A DNA stretch of 64,000 nucleotides from Siansivirga zeaxanthinifaciens CC-SAMT-1 (GTDB taxonomy: Bacteria > Bacteroidota > Bacteroidia > Flavobacteriales > Flavobacteriaceae), in the NCBI RefSeq assembly GCF_000941055.1, contig NZ_CP007202.1, positions 1,794,001-1,858,000 of the forward strand, written 5' to 3'. Below the pieces are notes generated by a model, which worked only from the letters and a program-made list of their open reading frames with translations, ran no database searches and had not been told where the DNA came from. Below, piece after piece: positions 17,857-27,408 of this stretch (positions within the stretch are counted from its first letter, which is position 1; every line of letters begins with the position of its first letter). The translations under genes were made by a program, and so were the position numbers.

Positions 17857-19047
17857 TTAGTCTTTATAAACTTTTAAGGCTTCTTTTAAAATATGAACGG
17901 CTTTTATAAGGCTCTCTTTTTTAAGCACATAGGCGATGCGTACTTGGTTTAAGCCCAGGCCTGGTGTGGAATAAAATCCGCCAGCGGGAGCTACCATAAC
18001 GGTTTCGCCATTAACGTCGAATGATTCTAGAAGCCACTGTGCAAAGTCATCGGAATTTTTTATTGGCAATTCTACAATGCAGTAAAATGCGCCTTTTGGG
18101 GTTCCTACTTTTACACCGTCTATTTTACGTAATTCGGTTATTAGGGTGTCGCGACGCTCTACATATTCGGCAATAACATCGTCGAAATAACTTTGTGGCG
18201 TGTCTAAAGCTGCTTCACTGGCTATTTGAGCGTAAGTTGGCGGACTTAAACGTGCTTGTGCAAATTTTAAAACCGTTTGCAACACTGTTTTGTTTTTTGA
18301 AACTAAACAACCCACGCGCGCACCACACATACTGTAACGTTTTGAAACAGAGTCTATTACTACGGCATGCTCTTGGAGTCCTTCTACTTGCATGATGGAG
18401 TAATGTGATTGGCCGTCGTAAACGAATTCTCTGTAAACTTCGTCGGCAACTAAAAACAAATCGTGTTTTATTGCTAAAGAAGCGAGTTTGTTTATTTCTT
18501 CTTTTGAATATAAGTAACCGGTAGGGTTTCCTGGGTTACAAATTAAAATAGCTTTGGTTTTAGGCGTGATAAGTTTTTCGAAGGTTTCGATAGATGGTAA
18601 TGCGAAATTATCTTCGATGCTACACACGGCTGGTACGACGTTTACTCCCGATGAGGTTGAAAACGCAATGTAATTTGCGTAAAATGGCTCGGAAATGATA
18701 ACTTCATCGCCGGGATCCATGATGCTGCTAAATAAAAATAATAATCCTTCGCTAGCTCCTGTTGTTACAACAATGTCTTTGTGAGTTACATCAATATCGA
18801 ATTTATTGTAATAGGCCGCTAGTTTTTTTCTGTAAGTATCGGAACCTTCAGATCTTGAATATGATAATATTTCTACCGTATTGTTTTTTACGGCTTCAAG
18901 TGCTACTTCTGGTGTTTTAATATCGGGTTGACCAATATTAAGGTAATATATGGATTTACCGTCTTTTACAGCTTGTTCTGCAAACGGCACTAATTTACGT
19001 ATTGGAGATTCTGGCATTAAAAGCCCTTTTCTAGAAATAGTTGGCAT
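17857..19047 (-). CDS. Class I/II aminotransferase, aspartate aminotransferase-like
   Basis: A 396-residue fold-type I PLP enzyme. LNIGQPDIKTP and YSRSEGSDTYRKKLA start it, ICNPGNPTG binds the cofactor, VADEVYREFVYDGQSHYSI supplies the Asp-x-x-Tyr pair, the Schiff-base lysine is in DSVSKRYSMCGARVG, and QVRIAYVLKKE has the carboxylate-binding arginine. Exact amino-donor specificity (Asp, aromatic or Ala-type) cannot be fixed from the sequence. It is a single gene. Confidence 0.88.
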   Translation of the reverse strand: MPTISRKGLLMPESPIRKLVPFAEQAVKDGKSIYYLNIGQPDIKTPEVALEAVKNNTVEILSYSRSEGSDTYRKKLAAYYNKFDIDVTHKDIVVTTGASEGLLFLFSSIMDPGDEVIISEPFYANYIAFSTSSGVNVVPAVCSIEDNFALPSIETFEKLITPKTKAILICNPGNPTGYLYSKEEINKLASLAIKHDLFLVADEVYREFVYDGQSHYSIMQVEGLQEHAVVIDSVSKRYSMCGARVGCLVSKNKTVLQTVLKFAQARLSPPTYAQIASEAALDTPQSYFDDVIAEYVERRDTLITELRKIDGVKVGTPKGAFYCIVELPIKNSDDFAQWLLESFDVNGETVMVAPAGGFYSTPGLGLNQVRIAYVLKKESLIKAVHILKEALKVYKD

Positions 19048-19173
19048 TTTTTAAAAATTATAGGGCGCAAAGTTGAGAAAATTATCTTAAAGTTTTTTTA
19101 AAATAGCGATTAAATTGTTTATAGTAAATTAAAGATTTGTAAATTAAACAGGTTTACCTTTTGTGTAATTGAA

Positions 19174-20520
19174 ATGAAAAAATCTTGTTATTTTTTATGG
19201 ATTCTTTGGCTGTTGAGCAATTTGGCATTCTCGCAGGGCAAATTTTATGTTCAAAACGATAAGGAAACCGATAAAATCAAGTTTCAATTAGTTAATAATT
19301 TAGTTATTCTGCCCGTTGAAATTAATGGTGTAACCCTCTCTTTTTTGCTAGACACCGGGGTTAGTAAGCCTATTGTGTTTAATATTTTTAATATTTCTGA
19401 TAGTTTAAAAATAAAAAAGACAGAGAAGGTTTTTTTAAGAGGTTTGGGTGAAGGAGAACAAATTGAAGCCTACAAATCTGAAAAAAATATGTTTCGAGTG
19501 GGCGATGCTATTAATTTAAATCAGGACTTATATGCTATTTACAATGCAGATTTAGATTTTTCGTCTAAGTTAGGATTTCCTGTTCATGGTATTATTGGGT
19601 TCGATTTGTTTAAAGATTTGGTAGTGGAGATTAATTATGCGAAACAATATTTAAAATTAACAAACCCCAGTAAGTACAAGTATAAAGTTTGTAGAAAGTG
19701 CGAGCTTTTAAATTTGGAGTTTTATAATAATAAGCCATTTGTTGCTGCATCGATTGGAAAAGAAAATGCTAAAATACCTGTGAAATTACTTATAGATACG
19801 GGTGGGAGTGATGCCTTGTGGTTATTTGAAAGTGATTCACTAGGAATAAAATCTGATAAAGCTTTTTTTAATGATTTTTTAGGGCACGGCTTGAGTGGAA
19901 GTGTTTACGGGAAGCGATCGAAGTTAGATCGATTTACTATTGGTAGTTTTAATTTAGAAACCACCAATGTAGCTTATCCCGATTCGTTGTTTATAGTTTA
20001 TGCAAAAAAGCACACCAGTAGAAATGGTAGTATTTCGGGAAATATTTTAAAGCGTTTTAATCTGGTTTTCGATTATAAAAATGCGATTGTTATGTTAAAA
20101 AAGAACAAATATTTTAAAGAACCATTTTATTACAACAAAAGCGGTATTGAATTACATCATAACGGATTGCGATTGGTTCGGGAACAAGATGATAAAATCG
20201 ATTTAGAGAAATCGAGTATGTTAAGAAACGAAAATGCTTCGAATAGCACTCGAATAATTTTAAATCCACAATACAAGCTAACATTGAAACCAGCATATGC
20301 AGTTATAGAACTCCGTGAAAACTCTGCAGCATACAAAGCAGGTTTAAAAATTAACGATATTATTTTAACTATAAACGGAAAGCCTGCGCATCAATTTACA
20401 TTACAGCAAGTTATGGAGAAATTTTATGATGACGACGGTAAGCAAATTAAATTACGCGTAGACAGAAAGGGTATCATTCTCAATTTTAATTTTAAACTGG
20501 AAAGTCCTCTTTTAAACTAA
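19174..20520 (+). CDS. Retropepsin-like aspartyl protease with PDZ domain
   Basis: A 448-residue secreted or envelope protein. An N-terminal signal peptide ends near FSQ. Two pepsin-type half domains follow in tandem, with catalytic DTG motifs in SFLLDTGVSKP and LLIDTGGSDALW, and flap-like LRGLGEGEQ. A C-terminal PDZ domain (VIELRENSAAYKAGLKINDIILTING) binds peptides. Single-chain proteins with this order are common in Bacteroidota, but the substrate is unknown. It has its own terminator shared with the convergent DUF1573 gene. Confidence 0.85.
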   Translation: MKKSCYFLWILWLLSNLAFSQGKFYVQNDKETDKIKFQLVNNLVILPVEINGVTLSFLLDTGVSKPIVFNIFNISDSLKIKKTEKVFLRGLGEGEQIEAYKSEKNMFRVGDAINLNQDLYAIYNADLDFSSKLGFPVHGIIGFDLFKDLVVEINYAKQYLKLTNPSKYKYKVCRKCELLNLEFYNNKPFVAASIGKENAKIPVKLLIDTGGSDALWLFESDSLGIKSDKAFFNDFLGHGLSGSVYGKRSKLDRFTIGSFNLETTNVAYPDSLFIVYAKKHTSRNGSISGNILKRFNLVFDYKNAIVMLKKNKYFKEPFYYNKSGIELHHNGLRLVREQDDKIDLEKSSMLRNENASNSTRIILNPQYKLTLKPAYAVIELRENSAAYKAGLKINDIILTINGKPAHQFTLQQVMEKFYDDDGKQIKLRVDRKGIILNFNFKLESPLLN

Positions 20521-20524
20521 ATAA

Positions 20525-20551
20525 AAAACGCTGAGATATTCTCAGCGTTTT
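20525..20551. terminator. Bidirectional terminator
   Basis: AAAACGCTGAGA / TCTCAGCGTTTT with a 3-nt loop lies between convergent protease and DUF1573 genes. Confidence 0.8.
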
Positions 20552-20574
20552 AATTTATTGTGTTTTAAATGTGC

Positions 20575-21000
20575 TTATTGTTGCACGATACTTTTTCCTT
20601 TTTTTTCTAAAACATTAGAACTGTTAGACTCAATAACTTCACCTTTAATTTTTAAAGCTACCGTAGGTGTTGTTGCGTTAGACATTACCGTAATGGTTTT
20701 TCTAATAGGGCTTACTCTGTTCGTGTCGTATTTAACTTCAATTTTACCAGAAGCTTTTGGCATAACAGGATCTTTAGTCCAACTTGGTACTGTACAACCA
20801 CAGCTAGATGTTACATTCGAAATAATTAATGGCGCATCACCTGTATTTGTAAATTCGAAAACACGAACCCCGTTTGCTCCTTTTTCAATAGTTCCGTAGT
20901 CTATAGTATCTGTTTTAAATTCAATTTTAGCTGCTTTATCTTGAGCATTCATTGTTAAACTTAATACACCTATAAATAAAATAGTAATTATTTTTTTCAT
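20575..21000 (-). CDS. DUF1573 secreted protein
   Basis: A 141-residue exported protein. The signal peptide (MKKIITILFIGVLSLTMNAQ) is followed by one immunoglobulin-like DUF1573 domain with FEFTNTGDAPLIISNVTSSCGCTVPSW, whose Cys-x-Cys pair is family typical. Function is unknown; related domains bind partner proteins in the periplasm. It has a near-consensus promoter. Confidence 0.88.
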   Translation of the reverse strand: MKKIITILFIGVLSLTMNAQDKAAKIEFKTDTIDYGTIEKGANGVRVFEFTNTGDAPLIISNVTSSCGCTVPSWTKDPVMPKASGKIEVKYDTNRVSPIRKTITVMSNATTPTVALKIKGEVIESNSSNVLEKKGKSIVQQ

Positions 21001-21056
21001 GATTTTAATGTTATATTGTTAATAATATCTTCCGTATTTATAATCTTTTTAAAGTT

Positions 21057-21088
21057 CAAACATAGTTACTTTTTAGTCAAACCCCAAA
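21057..21088 (-). promoter_or_regulatory. Promoter of the DUF1573 gene
   Basis: On the minus strand TTTG (21085-21088) and TATGTTTG (21057-21064) are 20 nt apart, a full match to the Bacteroidota pattern. Confidence 0.65.
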
Positions 21089-21215
21089 AATATTGGACGT
21101 AATGCATGTTTGTTAACATAATTTTAATTAAACACGTCATTTTAAACTATGATTTTAATTGTTTGCAAACCTTAAATTTTTAGCGTTGCACATTTCACAA
21201 CACAAGAAATATAAG

Positions 21216-21223
21216 TACTTTTG
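21216..21223 (+). promoter_or_regulatory. Candidate -7 promoter box of valS
   Basis: TACTTTTG matches TAnnTTTG and includes the in-frame TTG at 21221, which therefore is not the valS start. Confidence 0.5.
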
Positions 21224-21253
21224 CAAACTAATATTCAAAAACTATTCCAAAGT

Positions 21254-23890
21254 ATGCAAATGCCTTCAAAATATGATGCAAGTCAGGTAGAAAACAAATG
21301 GTACGACTACTGGATGAAACATAATTATTTTCATTCCACACCAGATGAGAGAGAACCTTACACCATAGTAATTCCGCCACCAAACGTTACTGGGGTCTTA
21401 CACATGGGGCATATGCTTAATAATACCATTCAAGATGTTTTAATTCGTCGTGCACGTTTACAAGGCAAAAATGCTTGTTGGGTGCCTGGTACAGACCATG
21501 CCTCTATTGCTACCGAAGCAAAAGTAGTAGCTAAATTAAAAGAGCAGGGCATCGATAAAAACGATTTATCACGCGATGAGTTTTTAAAGCACGCTTGGGA
21601 TTGGACCCACGAATATGGTGGTGTTATTTTAGAGCAACTTAAAAAGTTAGGCTGTTCTTGCGATTGGGATAGAACTAAGTTTACTATGGATGACGATATG
21701 TCTGAAGCAGTAATAAAAGTTTTTGTCGATTTATTTAATAAAGGACATATTTATCGTGGTTACCGCATGGTTAACTGGGATCCGGAAGCGCAAACAACCC
21801 TTTCGGACGAAGAGGTTATTTATGAAGAAAAACAAGGAAATCTTTACTATTTAAAATATAAAATTGAAGGCAGTAACGATACCTTAACCATTGCAACAAC
21901 GCGTCCTGAAACCATTTTTGGAGATACCGCTATTTGTATTAACCCAAACGACGAACGTTTTGCACACTTACGTGGAAAAAATGCCATAGTGCCTATTTGT
22001 AATCGTGTTATTCCTATTATTGAAGATGACTATGTCGATATGGAATTTGGTACAGGTTGTTTAAAAGTGACGCCTGCACACGACGAAAACGATAAAAATT
22101 TAGGCGATAAACATAACCTAGAAGTCATCGATATTTTTAATGCCAATGCCACTTTAAATAGTTTTGGTATGCATTACGAAGGGCAAGATCGTTTTGTGGT
22201 TCGAAAGGCAATAGCCAAAGAACTAGAAGAAAATGGTACGCTGCTTAAAACAGAAACACATATTAATAAAGTTGGTACATCAGAACGTACCAAAGCGGTT
22301 ATCGAGCCTCGATTAAGCGACCAGTGGTTTTTAAAAATGGAAGAACTCGTAAAACCAGCCATTGAGGCCGTTTTGGGTGAAGATTCAGAAATTAAATTAT
22401 TCCCTAAAAAGTTCGAAAACACCTATCGTCATTGGATGGAAAATATCCGCGATTGGAATATTTCTCGTCAGTTATTATGGGGACAACAAATACCAGCGTA
22501 TTACTACGGCGATGGTAAAGAAGATTTTGTAGTTGCCGAAACCATTAATGAAGCTTTAGAATTAGCAAAACAAAAAACCAATAACCACAAACTAACGCTT
22601 AAGGATTTAAAACAAGAAACCGATGCTTTAGATACGTGGTTTTCTTCTTGGTTGTGGCCTATGAGTGTGTTTGATGGCATTAGAAATCCTGAAAACGACG
22701 ATATAAAATATTATTACCCAACAAACGATTTGGTTACGGGTCCAGATATTTTGTTTTTCTGGGTAGCACGTATGATTATTGCAGGTTACGAATACACCGG
22801 TGAAAAACCATTCAACAATGTGTATTTAACTGGTTTAGTGCGCGATAAACAACGTCGTAAAATGAGTAAATCGTTAGGGAATTCACCGGATGCCTTAAAA
22901 CTTATTGAAGAATATAGCGCCGATGGTGTTCGTGTTGGTCTGTTGTTAAGTAGTGCAGCAGGAAATGATTTAATGTTCGACGAAGCGCTTTGTCAACAAG
23001 GAAAAGGTTTTGGTAACAAAATTTGGAATGCTTACCGATTAGTTGATGGTTGGGACATTAGCGAAAACATCGAACAACCAGAAGCTAGCAAAATTGCTAT
23101 CGAGTGGTACGAGTCGAAGTTTCAAAAAGCCTTAATCGAAATTGAAGATCACTTTAGTAAATACCGTTTAAGCGATGCGTTAATGGCTATTTACAAATTA
23201 ATTTACGACGATTTCTGTGGTTGGCTATTAGAAATGGTAAAACCAGCGTACCAACAACCTATAGACCAAGTAACTTACAATGCTATCATTGCAATTTTCG
23301 AAGAAAATTTAAAAATTGTGCATCCGTTTATGCCATTTTTAACCGAAGATATATGGCATTACATTAAAGAGCGTACACCAGAAGAAGCTTTAATTATTGC
23401 AAAATGGCCAGAAGCTAAACCCGTTAATGAAACTTTAATTAATGAGTTTGAATTTGCATCAGAAGTTATTTCGGGAATAAGAAATGTTAGAAAACAAAAA
23501 AACATTGCTTTTAAAGATGTTATTGGTTTTTCTGTAATTAACAACGAAAATACCAGTATTACGTTCGATGGCATCATTGCTAAACTCGGCAACTTAGAAA
23601 GCATAGACTATGTTACAGAAGCTGTTGAAGGCGCTTTAACTTATCGTGTTAAATCTAACGAGTATTTTATTCCTATGGCAGGAAGCATCGATGTAGAAGC
23701 CGAAATAAAAAAATTAACCGAAGAGTTAAATTACACCGAAGGCTTTTTGAAATCGGTTCAAAAGAAACTGTCTAACGAGCGTTTTGTAGCAGGAGCACCC
23801 GAGCAAGTTATTGCAAACGAACGCAATAAGGAGGCAGATGCTCTGGCAAAAATTGAAACGTTAAAGGCAAGTTTGGCAAGTCTTAACTAA
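21254..23890 (+). CDS. valS: Valyl-tRNA synthetase
   Basis: Class I synthetase charging tRNA(Val), with editing of threonine. The HIGH motif is in [17 protein letters not shown], the editing domain has [13 protein letters not shown] and TPAHDEND, the KMSKS motif is [13 protein letters not shown], and a C-terminal coiled coil ([24 protein letters not shown]) is the tRNA arm. The first ATG at 21254 ([16 protein letters not shown]) fits the family N-terminus; a second at 21260 is possible. At 878 residues it is full length. Confidence 0.95.
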   Translation: MQMPSKYDASQVENKWYDYWMKHNYFHSTPDEREPYTIVIPPPNVTGVLHMGHMLNNTIQDVLIRRARLQGKNACWVPGTDHASIATEAKVVAKLKEQGIDKNDLSRDEFLKHAWDWTHEYGGVILEQLKKLGCSCDWDRTKFTMDDDMSEAVIKVFVDLFNKGHIYRGYRMVNWDPEAQTTLSDEEVIYEEKQGNLYYLKYKIEGSNDTLTIATTRPETIFGDTAICINPNDERFAHLRGKNAIVPICNRVIPIIEDDYVDMEFGTGCLKVTPAHDENDKNLGDKHNLEVIDIFNANATLNSFGMHYEGQDRFVVRKAIAKELEENGTLLKTETHINKVGTSERTKAVIEPRLSDQWFLKMEELVKPAIEAVLGEDSEIKLFPKKFENTYRHWMENIRDWNISRQLLWGQQIPAYYYGDGKEDFVVAETINEALELAKQKTNNHKLTLKDLKQETDALDTWFSSWLWPMSVFDGIRNPENDDIKYYYPTNDLVTGPDILFFWVARMIIAGYEYTGEKPFNNVYLTGLVRDKQRRKMSKSLGNSPDALKLIEEYSADGVRVGLLLSSAAGNDLMFDEALCQQGKGFGNKIWNAYRLVDGWDISENIEQPEASKIAIEWYESKFQKALIEIEDHFSKYRLSDALMAIYKLIYDDFCGWLLEMVKPAYQQPIDQVTYNAIIAIFEENLKIVHPFMPFLTEDIWHYIKERTPEEALIIAKWPEAKPVNETLINEFEFASEVISGIRNVRKQKNIAFKDVIGFSVINNENTSITFDGIIAKLGNLESIDYVTEAVEGALTYRVKSNEYFIPMAGSIDVEAEIKKLTEELNYTEGFLKSVQKKLSNERFVAGAPEQVIANERNKEADALAKIETLKASLASLN

Positions 23891-23969
23891 TTGGTTTATT
23901 TTCTTGATGCTTTTTTTTGTCACAATTTTTTGTTTGTGAAATGCCTCATTGTTTAAATTTTGTTAAACA

Positions 23970-25604
23970 CTACATTTTAATCACTTTATGAATTTCTTTT
24001 TTACCACCAGTCGTTATTTCAATGATGTAAACACCAGAACTTAGATTTGATAAATTCATGCTTAATTTTCCAAAAGTTGTGGGTTCGGTTTTGTTAAAAA
24101 GTAAATTCCCTGAAGTATTATAAACTTTGTAGTTTACAGAATGTGTATCATCTTCAAGAGATAAATGAAGCACATTGTTAAATGGATTGGGGTATAAAAT
24201 CCATTTTTTTTCAGAATTTGTGGGATCATCTGTATTCAAAGATCCTAAACAACTTGCAGTAACAGCGTAAGGTTCTTTTATGAGGTCACTTATTTTTAAA
24301 TCTGTAAAACTTTCGTTGGTAGTGTGGTTAAAAAAGGTGCCATCTATAATAGTATTTGGCGCTCCTAAAAAGTCCTGTAATAATGTAGCAAAGGTTTGTC
24401 GGTAATCATATTGTACCGTTTGTATTTGGTAATTATTACTACTAGTAGCTTCTGTTAAATTAGGGTTTATCCCTGAAACGCCACCATAAACAGGTTCTCC
24501 AAAAACAAACATAGGTGCAATTTCTCCATGGTCGGTGCCTAAGCTGCCATTTTCTCCTGCTTTTCTTCCAAATTCAGAAAATGTTAAGCCAACAACATCT
24601 TCAGCTATATTCTGACTTTTTAAATCGTTCATAAAAGATTCAATAGCTTGTGATAATTGCGTTAGCAAATCGTAATGTTTACCAGTAACATCTCCTGTTG
24701 CTTGTACCTGAGCATTGTGTGTATCAAAACCGCCCAAACGTACCATATAAATTTTGGTTTGTAAATCGCCACTAATTAAACGTGCCACTGTTTTTAATTG
24801 GTTTGCAATATCGGTATTTGGGTAACTTATATCATTTTGTCCAGAATTAAAAGCATTGGAAATAGATTGCGCATATTGGTTTGATAGCGCATCCGTATTT
24901 TTTATAAATTCCAGTTCTTTGCCATAATCGGTATTAGGAATGTTGGTAGGTGGCACACCACCTAAACCATTTAAAATAGAATAAAACCCCGAAGGATCTT
25001 GTCCTGTAATATTTAACGCTAAACCGTGAGCTTCTTCACCATGAAACCCAAGTGATGTTTTGCTAGAGCCAATTTCAACAGCAAGTGGAAAATTTTCTAT
25101 GATAAGGTTTGGATAGTATAATTCCATAAAGCGTCCCATCCAACCAGAATCTACACCATTTAAAAGACTATTGCCATCATTTCCAGTTAAATATAAATCG
25201 GTTGATTTAAAATGACTTTTATTTTGTGATGGATATCCAACAGATTGTATAATGCGAAGCCAACTTTTATCGTAAAGTGATTTAAAACTTGTTAACGCAG
25301 GGTTTAAACCTACTTGCTGGTTTGAAGGCAACGTAGTATCTAAGGTTATGTATTTATTTAATCCAGTTTCTGGAATTTTTATGTTTGGTCTTAAATTGCT
25401 ATACGTATCGTATTGGTTTAAGGGAATTACTGTATTTAAACCATCATTGGCACCTGCTAAATTTATTAACACCAGTTTCCTGTTAGACACGTTAGGGCAT
25501 CCAGCAAAAGGTAAATACGATTTTAATGCAGCTTGTAATTGAAAAGGTGTAAGTCCTATAGCAGAAGCGGCAGCAGAGAGTTTAATAAATTTTCTTCTTT
25601 CCAT
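23970..25604 (-). CDS. DUF1501 protein with type IX secretion sorting domain
   Basis: A 544-residue exported protein of the alkaline-phosphatase-like DUF1501 family (LINLAGANDGLNTVIPL, GFDTHNAQVQ, TFSEFGRKAGENGSLGTDHGEIAPMFVFG). The N-terminus MERRKFIKLSAAASAIGL resembles a twin-arginine signal. The last 75 residues (WILYPNPFNNVLHLSL ... GVYIIEITTGGKKEIHKVIKM) are a type A T9SS C-terminal sorting domain, so it is likely moved across the outer membrane. It starts 11 bp after the DUF1800 gene, its usual partner. Activity unknown. Confidence 0.88.
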   Translation of the reverse strand: MERRKFIKLSAAASAIGLTPFQLQAALKSYLPFAGCPNVSNRKLVLINLAGANDGLNTVIPLNQYDTYSNLRPNIKIPETGLNKYITLDTTLPSNQQVGLNPALTSFKSLYDKSWLRIIQSVGYPSQNKSHFKSTDLYLTGNDGNSLLNGVDSGWMGRFMELYYPNLIIENFPLAVEIGSSKTSLGFHGEEAHGLALNITGQDPSGFYSILNGLGGVPPTNIPNTDYGKELEFIKNTDALSNQYAQSISNAFNSGQNDISYPNTDIANQLKTVARLISGDLQTKIYMVRLGGFDTHNAQVQATGDVTGKHYDLLTQLSQAIESFMNDLKSQNIAEDVVGLTFSEFGRKAGENGSLGTDHGEIAPMFVFGEPVYGGVSGINPNLTEATSSNNYQIQTVQYDYRQTFATLLQDFLGAPNTIIDGTFFNHTTNESFTDLKISDLIKEPYAVTASCLGSLNTDDPTNSEKKWILYPNPFNNVLHLSLEDDTHSVNYKVYNTSGNLLFNKTEPTTFGKLSMNLSNLSSGVYIIEITTGGKKEIHKVIKM

Positions 25605-25615
25605 GGTTTGTGGTT

Positions 25616-27256
25616 TTACATTAATTGAAATTCTGCTGCGTTAATCATGGCTGTAATTAAAGCATCTAATCTTACTTTTACGGTTGTATTATCGTTTGTA
25701 CTTATATAGTCGCTCCAAGCACCTGTCCAGTAATAATCAGGGAAACCAGCATCCACTAAAAAGCCTTTAAAATAATTGGTTCTATCGGTATCTATACTTT
25801 CTGGATATAGTAAATTGGCAATTTCAGTTACTAAATCGTTAGGGTTTGATGGATTTAAAATGTTATTTTTAACAAACAAAACGGTATCTAGCTTAACAAA
25901 AATGTTACCAGAGGTTATGGTATTTTTTCCTAGAATTAAACTTTCAATTAATTTATATCTGGAAATAAGTGTGTTTGATGAAAACCAAAGTCTATCAAAA
26001 TCGGGTTCTTGATAATGTGCTGGATAACCTGCAACAGAATCTGGATTGAAAAAATCCATACTAGCACCTTTTAAATACACATTATGCACAAAATAAAAGA
26101 AGAAGTTAGCATAGTATTGTGCCGCATTGGTGTTAGGGTTTGGTAATTCAAGATTGAATAAGGTAGAAACTTCGTTTAATAGTTGCATCGGGCTTTTAAC
26201 AATAGAACCTATAATGTTATCAGATGGATTGCCATCATCGGCATCATAAAAATGCTCGCTAGCCAATAATGCTTTTACCACAGGTAAAATATCGTAATTA
26301 TTAGTAATAAGTATCTGTGAAAGTGGTGTAATAATATCGTTTTCAACAGTTTCATTCCATTCACTTTTCACATAAAATTTATATAATTTTCGGCAGTAAG
26401 CTTTTGCAGTTTCGGGTTGTGCAAATACCATTTCAACAAAATCATGTAATTCTTCAAACATGCCAGTTTCAGTATTTTTACCAATAATTACTTGGTTATT
26501 AAAGGCAGCACTAAATGTTTTGTTGCTTGTACTGTGTTGGTTTTTGTTTGCATAACCACTTGGTAAATTTGTTTCGGTATCAATAATGGCTCTGCTAAGT
26601 TGTTGTTTAAATCCAGAAAATACTTTGGCAGCTTGCTGTACATCAATTTCTGTATAGTTGGTGTAGTTACCGTTACCTATTTGTGGGCCTTTTAAAATTG
26701 TGAATAACTCTAGAAACTCTCGGGCATAATTTTCGTTTGGATTTGTTGCCACATTGTTTGTGTTATCTAAATAATCGAGCATCGAATTATCTAAAGTTAT
26801 TTTTTTGGCTAAGGTTTTTAAATTTCCGTAGGCATATAAATCTAGTAATTGAATGTGGTCATAAAAGTTAGTAGATAAACCAGCGCCCGAATCTTTACCA
26901 ACTGTAAAACTAGTATGTATAAAAAAACTTAACTTATGTTTTAGCGTTACTTGATTTATCGCATTGTACCACCACCACGCTGTAACCAATGCTCTTTTGC
27001 GTGTTTGTCCTGTAAACGTGTTGGGGTGATTTGTAGATGAGGTCCAAAACCCATCGGGATTTGAGGTTGGTAACGGATCGTATGGTTCTGCTAAGATGTT
27101 TGGTGGCAAAGTAGCTAAACTATTAACAGCATCGGTAGCCGTCATATCTGCAATGGCATCTAACTGTGATTTAGAATAGTTAAATGTGGCGCGTCTAAGC
27201 AAATGTTTTGCTTTTCTAAAGCCTAATTTTGAAGTTAACGGATTTAGTGATGCCAT
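25616..27256 (-). CDS. DUF1800 family protein
   Basis: A 546-residue DUF1800 protein: KAKHLLRRATFNYS near the N-terminus, NENYAREFLELFT, and the C-terminal FNPDSVAGYPAHYQEPDFDRLWFSS. DUF1800 and DUF1501 genes are paired in many bacteria, as here, and presumably make one extracytoplasmic complex. No convincing signal peptide is visible at the annotated start (MASLNPLTSKLGF), so export may depend on the partner. Function unknown. Confidence 0.88.
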   Translation of the reverse strand: MASLNPLTSKLGFRKAKHLLRRATFNYSKSQLDAIADMTATDAVNSLATLPPNILAEPYDPLPTSNPDGFWTSSTNHPNTFTGQTRKRALVTAWWWYNAINQVTLKHKLSFFIHTSFTVGKDSGAGLSTNFYDHIQLLDLYAYGNLKTLAKKITLDNSMLDYLDNTNNVATNPNENYAREFLELFTILKGPQIGNGNYTNYTEIDVQQAAKVFSGFKQQLSRAIIDTETNLPSGYANKNQHSTSNKTFSAAFNNQVIIGKNTETGMFEELHDFVEMVFAQPETAKAYCRKLYKFYVKSEWNETVENDIITPLSQILITNNYDILPVVKALLASEHFYDADDGNPSDNIIGSIVKSPMQLLNEVSTLFNLELPNPNTNAAQYYANFFFYFVHNVYLKGASMDFFNPDSVAGYPAHYQEPDFDRLWFSSNTLISRYKLIESLILGKNTITSGNIFVKLDTVLFVKNNILNPSNPNDLVTEIANLLYPESIDTDRTNYFKGFLVDAGFPDYYWTGAWSDYISTNDNTTVKVRLDALITAMINAAEFQLM

Positions 27257-27408
27257 ATTTAGTTTACTTAGTTAGTGGTTGGTTGTATCTAAAATAGATA
27301 ATTTAATATTACAATTTTTTTAAAATATCATTAAATCGTTGAAAAACATTTTTATTGTGTTATTTATCTGATTTTATGATGTTTATAAGAGTAATGAAGG
27401 AAGTGTAA

